A DNA stretch of 11,581 bases, taken from assembly GCA_026993285.1 (NCBI GenBank), contig JALWTZ010000402.1, forward strand, positions 1-11,581, read 5' to 3'. The number at the start of each line of letters is the position of its first letter. Positions within the stretch are counted from its first letter, which is position 1. Below the pieces are notes generated by a model that was not told where the DNA came from, did no database searches, and saw nothing but the letters and a program-made list of their open reading frames with translations. This document shows, piece after piece, positions 4,944 through 10,726 of the stretch. Position numbers and translations under genes: made by a program. Source of the DNA: Lysobacterales bacterium. GTDB lineage: Bacteria; Pseudomonadota; Gammaproteobacteria; Xanthomonadales; S139-57.

Positions 4944-6596
4944 TTAGCCGCCGCAATTCATGCTGGTACAGTCGGAATCTCCGTTACCGTTATCGTCTCC
5001 ATTACCGTCCTGATCATTGTCGGAATCGCCATTGGTGTCGCCATCCTGGTCGTTGTCGCCTCCGTTGCTGTCACCGCTGTGATCGGAATCGCCGTTACCG
5101 TCCTGATCATTGTCGGAATCGCCATTGGTATCGCCATCCTGGTCGTTGTCGCCTCCATTGCTGTCACCGCTGTGATCGGAACCGCCGTTACCGACCTGAT
5201 CATTGTCGGAATCGCCATTGGTGTCGCCGTCCTGATCGTTATCGCCACCGTTGCTGTCACCGCTGTGATCGGAACCGCCGTTACCGACCTGATCATTGTC
5301 GGAATCGCCATTGGTGTCGCCGTCCTGATCGTTATCGCCACCGTTGCTGTCACCGTTGTGTTCCGGGTTACTACCATCCGAGTTATCCGTGCTGCCGGCA
5401 GTTGTCAGATCACCAGTGAAAATGGTACCGGCAGCATCCATGATCTCGATTGTGGCACCCTGGGGATCAAAATCCAGCAATTCGTAGCCAGCAACAGCTG
5501 GATAGTGGAAGCGAATCTTGCCTTCGCTGACCGAACCGAGATCCACCACTTCAATGGCACCGCGCAGCTCACCGCCTACATAGAGTTCATAGGCACCTGC
5601 GGGAGCGTTCTCCAATTTCACATCGAACTCTACACGATCGGATTTTTGTTCCAGCTGAGCCTTGGCATAGGCATCCGCAAAAGCCGGGTCGGTACTGGTG
5701 CGTTGCAGACGAACTTCCGCTTCGCTATTGCCGAAAGCAGGTGGATTGCCGGTTGTGGGTTCAGTAGAAGGGTCAGCTGTTTCGGCTACGGTAGTGGACA
5801 GCAATGTCTGACCCGCCTGTGCAATGTCTATTGTTTTGCCGCGAGGATCGAAATCAAGCAATGGCTTGTTGGGACTGGCCGGACTGACAAATTCCAGCTC
5901 ACCACGGGTGGTGTTTTCTTCCTGTATAACCTGAAGTTGACCATGTACTTCACCATCTACAAGAAGATCATAGCTACCTTCCGGAAGGTCATAGACCTTG
6001 ACATTAAAGCTGGAGAGACTGGGCCCCACTTCCAGTTCGGTCATACCGCGACCCTGACCGGCGGCAGCATACAGTTCCTGCATGATATGTTCGGGTGCAG
6101 TTTGATCATCACTGACATCATCTACCAGTGTTCCAGTACATACATCACCAAGCACGGTAGTAATGCGTTCAATGGTGAAGCTACCACTGGCCTGGGCAGA
6201 CTGATAGCTGACATCCCCATGATCACAGGAAGAGAAGTCCAGTTGCATGCTGCCCCATTCCTGTTTGTCAGCCTGGCCAGCTTGTCCCATGGTGCCACCC
6301 TGGGCGGAATACAGGGTGACATCGGCCTTGTTGCCCTGGATGGGGCCGGCACCAAAGAACCAGGTGGGGTTGCCGTTGGCATCAAAGGTGTACCAGTACA
6401 CCACGGCCTGCTTTTCATTGGCAGTGGCACCGGGAACCACCTCGATGGCAAAGCCCTGGCCATCTTGATTGGGGTTGAACCAGGAACCGGTGTGCTTGCT
6501 GGTCAGACTGATGGCACTGGCGGTACCTGCAGCCAGCAACAGGCCGCCCAAGGCAGCCTTGCGGAAGTGTTGGTGAATGCTTGTAGAAAGTTTCAT
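4944..6596 (-). CDS. Secreted protein with GSWFNP domain and tandem DxDxDG repeats (paralog B)
   Basis: A 550-residue paralog of the protein at 2635-4008, function unknown. Residues 1-28 form a signal peptide with likely cleavage after GTASA. Residues about 34-90 hold GSWFNPNQDGQGFAIE and YWYTFDANGNPTWFFGAGP. C124 and C153 match the cysteines of the paralog, and VCTGTLVDD follows in both. Two related domains come next (about 190-270 and 295-400) with P-x-G-x-Y cores and LLDFDP ends. Residues 415-534 are four 31-residue acidic repeats containing DNDQDG motifs that fit the DxDxDG calcium-loop pattern of thrombospondin type 3 repeats. The chain ends with two cysteines (C543, C548), as in the paralog. 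AGGAG lies 7 bases before the ATG at 6596. Calcium binding, and a surface or released location, are inferred. Confidence 0.87.
   Translation of the reverse strand: MKLSTSIHQHFRKAALGGLLLAAGTASAISLTSKHTGSWFNPNQDGQGFAIEVVPGATANEKQAVVYWYTFDANGNPTWFFGAGPIQGNKADVTLYSAQGGTMGQAGQADKQEWGSMQLDFSSCDHGDVSYQSAQASGSFTIERITTVLGDVCTGTLVDDVSDDQTAPEHIMQELYAAAGQGRGMTELEVGPSLSSFNVKVYDLPEGSYDLLVDGEVHGQLQVIQEENTTRGELEFVSPASPNKPLLDFDPRGKTIDIAQAGQTLLSTTVAETADPSTEPTTGNPPAFGNSEAEVRLQRTSTDPAFADAYAKAQLEQKSDRVEFDVKLENAPAGAYELYVGGELRGAIEVVDLGSVSEGKIRFHYPAVAGYELLDFDPQGATIEIMDAAGTIFTGDLTTAGSTDNSDGSNPEHNGDSNGGDNDQDGDTNGDSDNDQVGNGGSDHSGDSNGGDNDQDGDTNGDSDNDQVGNGGSDHSGDSNGGDNDQDGDTNGDSDNDQDGNGDSDHSGDSNGGDNDQDGDTNGDSDNDQDGNGDDNGNGDSDCTSMNCGG
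4995..5354 (-). repeat. Four tandem 93-bp coding repeats
   Basis: Units run 5262-5354, 5169-5261, 5076-5168 and 4995-5075 (the last is clear for 27 of 31 codons). The period is an exact multiple of three, so the reading frame is kept. The first two units in coding order are identical over all 93 bases; the third differs from them at eight positions. Each unit encodes one DNDQDG motif and one second motif that is DNDQVG in the first two units and DNDQDG in the last two. Confidence 0.95.
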
Positions 6597-6607
6597 GGTG
6601 TATCTCC

Positions 6608-6623
6608 TGTAAAAAATTTAACA
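6608..6623. promoter_or_regulatory. Degenerate copy of the TGTAA-N6-TTACA motif
   Basis: TGTAA (6608-6612), six bases, TAACA (6619-6623): the same spacing with one mismatch. It overlaps the ribosome-binding region of the paralog B gene, so part of the match may be chance in AT-rich sequence. Confidence 0.25.
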
Positions 6624-6640
6624 CTTAATGGGAGTCGTAG

Positions 6641-6662
6641 ATGAACACCGCGCCGTGTTCAT
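6641..6662 (-). promoter_or_regulatory. Hairpin at the predicted 5' end of paralog B mRNA
   Basis: ATGAACAC (6641-6648) and GTGTTCAT (6655-6662) are perfect 8-bp arms with a 6-base loop. The -10 at 6669-6674 would start transcription near 6662, so the message would begin with this stem-loop, an arrangement known to protect some mRNAs from decay. It could instead be an operator. Confidence 0.45.
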
Positions 6663-6668
6663 GGGTCC

Positions 6669-6696
6669 AGAATACTGTAATATTTTTTACAGTCAA
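6669..6696 (-). promoter_or_regulatory. Promoter of the secreted paralog B gene
   Basis: Minus-strand TTGACT (6691-6696), a 16-bp spacer and TATTCT (6669-6674) fit a sigma-70 promoter with a good -35. The leader would be about 65 bases long. Confidence 0.55.
6676..6691. promoter_or_regulatory. TGTAA-N6-TTACA operator in the paralog B promoter
   Basis: TGTAA (6676-6680), six bases, TTACA (6687-6691), extending to ACTGTAA/TTACAGT over 6674-6693. It fills the spacer between the -35 and -10 elements, where a bound protein would block RNA polymerase. It has the same form and spacing as the site at 4855-4870. Confidence 0.6.
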
Positions 6697-6743
6697 TAGT
6701 GTTGAATGAAAACTGCGTACTGGTTCACACAGATTCCAGTTAC

Positions 6744-6767
6744 AAAAAAAACGGCCCAAAGGCCGTT
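6744..6767 (-). terminator. Intrinsic terminator of rpe
   Basis: AACGGCC (6750-6756) and GGCCGTT (6761-6767) form a 7-bp stem with loop CAAA. On the minus strand the stem runs into an eight-T tract (6744-6751). It lies 30 bases past the rpe stop codon. Confidence 0.88.
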
Positions 6768-6796
6768 GAGTTACTTACCGGGTCTACAGAGGGATT

Positions 6797-7465
6797 TCAG
6801 GCCTGGATCAGTTCTGCCCGCATGGCATCGATGGTGGCCTTGTAGTCTTCGGTATTGAAGATGGCTGAGCCGGCCACGAAGGTATCGGCACCTGCCTCCG
6901 CGATTTCCCGGATGTTGTTGACTTTCACGCCTCCATCGATTTCCAGGCGAATATCTCGGCCAGACGCCAGAATCCGTTCACGGGCTTCGCGCAGCTTGTC
7001 CAGGGCGGATGGTATGAAGGACTGGCCACCAAAACCCGGGTTAACGGACATGATGAGGATCATGTCGATCTTGTCCATCACATAGTCCAGATAGGACAGT
7101 GATGTGGCCGGGTTGAAAACGAGGCCGGCCTTGCAACCGTGGTCATGGATCAGTTGCAGGCTGCGGTCGATATGCTCGGAAGCTTCCGGATGGAAGGTGA
7201 TGGTGGTGGCACCTGCCTTGGCAAAATCGGGAATGATGCGATCCACCGGCTTGACCATGAGGTGCACATCAATGGGCGCGGTGATGCCGTAGTCGCGCAA
7301 GGCCTGACAGACACCGGGACCGATGGTGAGATTGGGTACATAATGATTGTCCATGACATCGAAATGTACCCAATCGGCGCCTGCGCTCAGGACCTGTTCA
7401 ACCTCTTCACCCAGGCGGGCGAAATCGGCGGAAAGTATGGAAGGGGCGATAACAAACTGGGACAT
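6797..7465 (-). CDS. rpe: Ribulose-phosphate 3-epimerase
   Basis: Rpe interconverts D-ribulose 5-phosphate and D-xylulose 5-phosphate in the pentose phosphate (and, if present, Calvin) pathway in the cytoplasm. The 222-residue length is normal for this TIM-barrel family. Visible motifs are APSILSADFARLGEE at the N-terminus, HFDVMDNHYVPNLTIGP with metal-binding His and catalytic Asp, HLMVKP, the loop SVNPGFGGQSFIP, and EIDGGVKVNN with the second acidic residue, followed by the phosphate-binding AGSAIF. An AGGAG site lies 8 bases before the ATG. It is the last gene of a same-strand run with the J-like protein (70-base gap) and cytochrome c and ends at an intrinsic terminator. Confidence 0.98.
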   Translation of the reverse strand: MSQFVIAPSILSADFARLGEEVEQVLSAGADWVHFDVMDNHYVPNLTIGPGVCQALRDYGITAPIDVHLMVKPVDRIIPDFAKAGATTITFHPEASEHIDRSLQLIHDHGCKAGLVFNPATSLSYLDYVMDKIDMILIMSVNPGFGGQSFIPSALDKLREARERILASGRDIRLEIDGGVKVNNIREIAEAGADTFVAGSAIFNTEDYKATIDAMRAELIQA

Positions 7466-7535
7466 GATGAGACTCCTGATCGGTATGACAGGAAGGTTAG
7501 ACCCAGAGCGCAGCGGAATCCACCTGCCGAAAGGG

Positions 7536-8129
7536 TTACAAGGCGAGCATGTGTTTCAACTGTTCCAGCCGATGAAATTGCTGTGCTTGACCCTGATGAT
7601 CCGGATGGGCGTTGGAGCGTGCCTTTCGCAGCGCCTTTCGCAGGCGGGTTTCATCCGCCAATAGATCCAGCCCGAGTTGATCACAGGCGGTTGCGTAAGA
7701 CTGATAGTGGATCTGGAAACGGCGGTACCAGTGCAAAAGCCGTTCCGGGTGAAAGGATTGTGCCCTGCACAGTTGAATAAAATGGCGATGAACGGTGGGC
7801 TGGAGTAGCTGGTCGGGGTGAGCCAGATGAATCAGCAGGGCCAGCAGGCCATCGAAACGTGAAAAGACAAAATTTACCCTGTGAGGATGGTGAACCAGGT
7901 CAATCAAGTACAAGCGGAGTTGACGGTTGGCTCCCAGCAGATCCAGCAGGGTGTTGAAGCGATGAAACTGTTGCGGATGAATCAGGCCCTGTTGCTGAAT
8001 CTGGCCCAGATTGCTGCAAAGCCATTGCAGTGCCGCCTGTTGCTCGTCTTGTGGCAGGGAAAAGAGGGCGCGAAGATGAAAAAAAGGGCTGCCAGGCAAG
8101 ATGCTGACAGCCCTCCTGAACCACTGCAT
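7536..8129 (-). CDS. Protein with C-terminal J-like (DnaJ) domain
   Basis: A 197-residue protein whose last 50 residues look like a J domain: ACDQLGLDLLADETRLRKALRKARSNAHPD, with the HPD motif at 175-177 that stimulates Hsp70 ATPase, and then a short helix ending the protein. The first 145 residues are Leu-, Gln- and His-rich and match nothing I recognise. It may be a co-chaperone with its own client-binding part. The start is uncertain: the ATG at 8129 has no Shine-Dalgarno sequence and lies upstream of an intrinsic terminator that overlaps codons 6 to 17. A TTG at 8099, preceded at some distance by AGGAGGG, would give a protein ten residues shorter. It lies 15 bases after the cytochrome gene on the same strand. 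Confidence 0.75.
   Translation of the reverse strand: MQWFRRAVSILPGSPFFHLRALFSLPQDEQQAALQWLCSNLGQIQQQGLIHPQQFHRFNTLLDLLGANRQLRLYLIDLVHHPHRVNFVFSRFDGLLALLIHLAHPDQLLQPTVHRHFIQLCRAQSFHPERLLHWYRRFQIHYQSYATACDQLGLDLLADETRLRKALRKARSNAHPDHQGQAQQFHRLEQLKHMLAL
8079..8114 (-). terminator. Intrinsic terminator after cytochrome c, inside the J-like gene start
   Basis: AGGGCTG (8085-8091) and CAGCCCT (8108-8114) form a 7-bp stem, extended inside by CAG/CTG pairing. On the minus strand the stem is followed by seven T residues (8079-8085). It begins 31 bases past the cytochrome stop. Because it overlaps the 5' end of the J-like reading frame, it would reduce transcription into that gene and rpe unless read through. 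Confidence 0.7.
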
Positions 8130-8144
8130 CTGCAGTGTGCTGGA

Positions 8145-8441
8145 TTATTTCAGGCTTTCAAAGTAGGCAGCCAGATTCTCCATGTCCGCATCGCTCAGTG
8201 GAGCAGCCATGCCACTCATGATCGGGTCCTTGCGAGTACCGGACTTGAATGCCTTGAGTTGCTTGACAATGTACTGCGCCTTCTGGCCAGCCAGATTGGG
8301 GTACATGGGAGCGGCGCTGATACCGTTGGCACCGTGACAACCGGAGCAAGTGGCGGCCTTGGCCTTGCCGGCAGCCACATCAGCAGCCTGAGCACCAAAA
8401 GCAAAGAAGGAAACAGCAACAACAGAAAGGAACTTACGCAT
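8145..8441 (-). CDS. Monohaem class I cytochrome c (c553-like)
   Basis: A 98-residue periplasmic electron carrier. Residues 1-19 form a signal peptide ending FGAQA, then ADVAAGKAKAATCSGCHGANG carries the CSGCH haem c attachment site. The likely axial methionine lies in DPIMSGMAAPLSD, and the C-terminal helix DMENLAAYFESLK is typical of the c553/c4-type fold. GGAGA lies about 7 bases before the ATG. The gene diverges from purC and is followed by an intrinsic terminator. Its redox partner cannot be read from this context; small cytochromes of this kind often pass electrons to a terminal oxidase. Confidence 0.93.
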   Translation of the reverse strand: MRKFLSVVAVSFFAFGAQAADVAAGKAKAATCSGCHGANGISAAPMYPNLAGQKAQYIVKQLKAFKSGTRKDPIMSGMAAPLSDADMENLAAYFESLK

Positions 8442-8503
8442 GACAATTCTCCATGACTAGGATGAAAATTGCGGACATTCTAATACAAAAAATGACAATC
8501 ACC

Positions 8504-8509
8504 TATAAT
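8504..8509 (+). promoter_or_regulatory. -10 element of the purC promoter
   Basis: A perfect TATAAT at 8504-8509 lies 28 bases before the purC ATG; the -35 region (near 8481, TAATAC) is weak. Its position rules out the in-frame start at 8508, which would lie inside the promoter. Confidence 0.65.
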
Positions 8510-8537
8510 GCTAATGGAAGAGAATGAGGATAAACCC

Positions 8538-9422
8538 ATGACCGTTGACTATCAGCCGCAAGCCATGCCCTGGAAACTGCTGCATCAGGGCAAGGTGAGA
8601 GATGTCTACCAGCGCAGTGAAAAGGAACTGGTCATGGTGGCAACGGACCGATTATCGGCCTTTGATGTGATTCTGCCCGACCCCATCCCGCACAAGGGGC
8701 GCATTCTGACCCGGATCTCCAACCAGTGGTTCAAGCGTACGGAAAACCTCATCCAGAATCACCTGGTGGATGCAGATCCGCTGGAAGATGTGGAAGATGA
8801 TGCAGTACGCGCCTGGCTGGAGATGCGTACCGTACTGTGCAAGAAACTCGAACCGCTTCCGGTGGAAGCCATTGTACGCGGGTACATCATCGGATCAGGC
8901 TGGAAAGACTACCAGGCGACCGGCCAGATCAGCGGCATTGCCCTGCCCGCCGGGCTGAAATTGGCAGAGGAACTTCCCGAACCCATCTTTACACCATCCA
9001 CCAAGGCGGCAGTCGGTGATCATGACGAGAACATCGATTTCGATACCATGGTGGGCAAAATCGGCAAGGATCTGGCGGAGGAGGTGCGGCGCATCAGTCT
9101 GAAAATCTATCGCTATGCCCGTGAATATGCCCGTGAGCGGGGCATCATCATCGCCGATACCAAATTTGAATTTGGCTTGGACGAACATGGCGAGCTAGTA
9201 CTCATGGATGAGATCCTGACACCGGATTCCTCCCGTTTCTGGCCAGCGGATCAGTGGCACCCCGGCCACAATCCGCCCAGTTTCGACAAGCAGTTTGTTC
9301 GCGACTATCTGGAAACGCTGGATTGGGACAAGCAGCCGCCGGGGCCAAAATTGCCAGAAGACATCATCCGCAAGACGGCCGCGCTGTACCAGCGTGCAGA
9401 GGAATTACTGTTCGGGCAATGA
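8538..9422 (+). CDS. purC: Phosphoribosylaminoimidazole-succinocarboxamide (SAICAR) synthase
   Basis: PurC joins aspartate to CAIR using ATP in the eighth step of purine synthesis, in the cytoplasm. The 294-residue product belongs to the longer class of PurC (the E. coli enzyme is about 237 residues). It shows HQGKVRDVY at the nucleotide-binding N-terminus, ATDRLSAFDVILPDPIPHKG, the family signature LPVEAIVRGYIIGSGWKDY, TPSTKAAVGDHDENI, and IADTKFEFGLDEHGELVLMDEILTPDSSRFW near the active site. I chose the ATG at 8538, 8 bases after a GAGG site and downstream of the -10. It is transcribed divergently from cytochrome c and convergently with proA, with no clear terminator in the 43-base gap. Confidence 0.98.
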   Translation: MTVDYQPQAMPWKLLHQGKVRDVYQRSEKELVMVATDRLSAFDVILPDPIPHKGRILTRISNQWFKRTENLIQNHLVDADPLEDVEDDAVRAWLEMRTVLCKKLEPLPVEAIVRGYIIGSGWKDYQATGQISGIALPAGLKLAEELPEPIFTPSTKAAVGDHDENIDFDTMVGKIGKDLAEEVRRISLKIYRYAREYARERGIIIADTKFEFGLDEHGELVLMDEILTPDSSRFWPADQWHPGHNPPSFDKQFVRDYLETLDWDKQPPGPKLPEDIIRKTAALYQRAEELLFGQ

Positions 9423-9465
9423 GCCCGGCCAGAATGGGTGATACAAAGCCTGTGGTTTGCTACGG

Positions 9466-10716
9466 TCAGGGACGGGTTTCCCCATGGCCGAGAACCACGA
9501 ATTTTTCCGTGGTCAGCGCTTCCACACCCATGGGCCCGTAACTGTGCAGCTTGGAAGTGGAAATGCCGATTTCTGCCCCAAGGCCCAGTTCGCCACCATC
9601 GGAAAATCGGGACGAAGCATTGACAATCACCACCGAGGCATCCACATCACGCAGAAAATGTTGTGCGGTATCCAGTGATTCGGTCACGATCACTTCGGTA
9701 TGCTGGGAGCCGTAACGGCTGATATGCTCCACGGCTTCGTCATAATCCTTGACCACACGCACAGCCAGGATCAAAGACAGGTATTCCGCTTCCCAATCGG
9801 ATTCGCTGGCGGGGAGAATACCCTCACACAGGGATTGGCTTATTTCACAACCGCGTATTTCCACGCCTTGCTTTTGCAAAGCCGAACAGATGGCTGGCAG
9901 ATGCTGACGGGCCACCGACTCATGCACCAGCAGGGTTTCCAGGGCATTGCAGACGCCGGGCCGTTGCACCTTGCCATTGATCACCAGGGGCAGAAGCTTG
10001 TCGATATCCGCATCGGCATGGGCATAAAGATGACAGACACCCTTGTAATGCTTGATCACCGGAATACGGCTGTTGGCTACCACATGACGAATCAGACCCT
10101 CGCCGCCTCGGGGAATGATGACATCGATATACGCCTCCAGTTGCAACATCTCGTTGACCAGTTCCCGGTCGGTCGTCGGCAGCGTGGTGACACAGGCGGC
10201 ACTGAGATCATGCGCTTGCAGTACATCCTGAACAATACCGGCCAATGCCTGATTACTGTGAAAGGCCTCGGAACCGCCTCGAAGGATCACGGCATTGCCA
10301 GCCTTGAGGCAAAGGGCCGCGGCATCCACCGTAACATTGGGACGAGACTCGTAAATGATGCCGATCACGCCCAGCGGCACACGCATGCGACCCACCTGAA
10401 TACCGGAAGGCATGGTTTCCAGTTGACGAATGCGTCCAACGGGATCGGATTGCGCGGCAATGGCGCGCACGGCATTGGCGATGCCCCGGATGCGTTCGGG
10501 GTTGAGCAGCAGGCGATCGAGCATGGCCTGAGACAAACCATTGCTGCGTCCCGTATCCAGATCCATTTCATTGCCTTCGAGGATATCGTCCGTATTGGCT
10601 TCCAGTGCATCGGCAATGGCAAGCAATACGGCATTCTTGCGGCCACTGTCGAGGCGGGCCAGCTGTCGCGCTGCCTGCCGGCAGGCAGCAGCCATGGGTA
10701 TCAGGGGAGCTTGCAT
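9466..10716 (-). CDS. proA: Gamma-glutamyl phosphate reductase
   Basis: ProA reduces gamma-glutamyl phosphate with NADPH to glutamate 5-semialdehyde, the second step of proline synthesis. The 416-residue length is standard. Visible motifs are MRVPLGVIGIIYESRPNVTVDAA (split here for length: MRVPLGVIGII, then YESRPNV), LKAGNAVILRGGSEA, the catalytic cysteine in RPGVCNALETLLVH, and SSRFSDGGELGLGAEIGIST with the following SKLHSYGPMG. The ATG at 10716 is preceded by GAGG eight bases upstream, overlapping the proB stop region. The gap from the proB stop is 10 bases, so the two are co-transcribed and make consecutive enzymes. Confidence 0.97.
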   Translation of the reverse strand: MQAPLIPMAAACRQAARQLARLDSGRKNAVLLAIADALEANTDDILEGNEMDLDTGRSNGLSQAMLDRLLLNPERIRGIANAVRAIAAQSDPVGRIRQLETMPSGIQVGRMRVPLGVIGIIYESRPNVTVDAAALCLKAGNAVILRGGSEAFHSNQALAGIVQDVLQAHDLSAACVTTLPTTDRELVNEMLQLEAYIDVIIPRGGEGLIRHVVANSRIPVIKHYKGVCHLYAHADADIDKLLPLVINGKVQRPGVCNALETLLVHESVARQHLPAICSALQKQGVEIRGCEISQSLCEGILPASESDWEAEYLSLILAVRVVKDYDEAVEHISRYGSQHTEVIVTESLDTAQHFLRDVDASVVIVNASSRFSDGGELGLGAEIGISTSKLHSYGPMGVEALTTEKFVVLGHGETRP

Positions 10717-10726
10717 GAAAAGGGCC

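Noticed and set aside
4995..5354. CRISPR-like array, because of regular repeats of similar length.
   Set aside because: The units are contiguous without unique spacers, keep the reading frame and encode acidic repeats inside a gene.
6597..6620. CsrA site (ACAGGA) at the paralog B ribosome-binding site.
   Set aside because: Shine-Dalgarno sequences contain GGA by nature, and only one such site is in the leader, so there is no evidence beyond chance for CsrA control.
5079..6644. A 521-codon plus-strand open frame with very hydrophobic Ile/Val/Ala repeats, like a membrane protein.
   Set aside because: It is the antisense of the paralog B gene. The complement of Asp/Asn/Gly/Ser codons reads as Ile/Val/Ala/Thr, which creates false hydrophobic repeats. 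The minus frame has the signal peptide, ribosome site, promoter and terminator.
6620..6662. A 14-codon leader peptide frame in the paralog B leader.
   Set aside because: It begins at or next to the predicted transcription start with no ribosome site and shows no run of regulatory codons; the bases are better explained by the hairpin.
9423..9465. Terminator between convergent purC and proA.
   Set aside because: I found no stem with a T tract on either strand in this 43-base gap.
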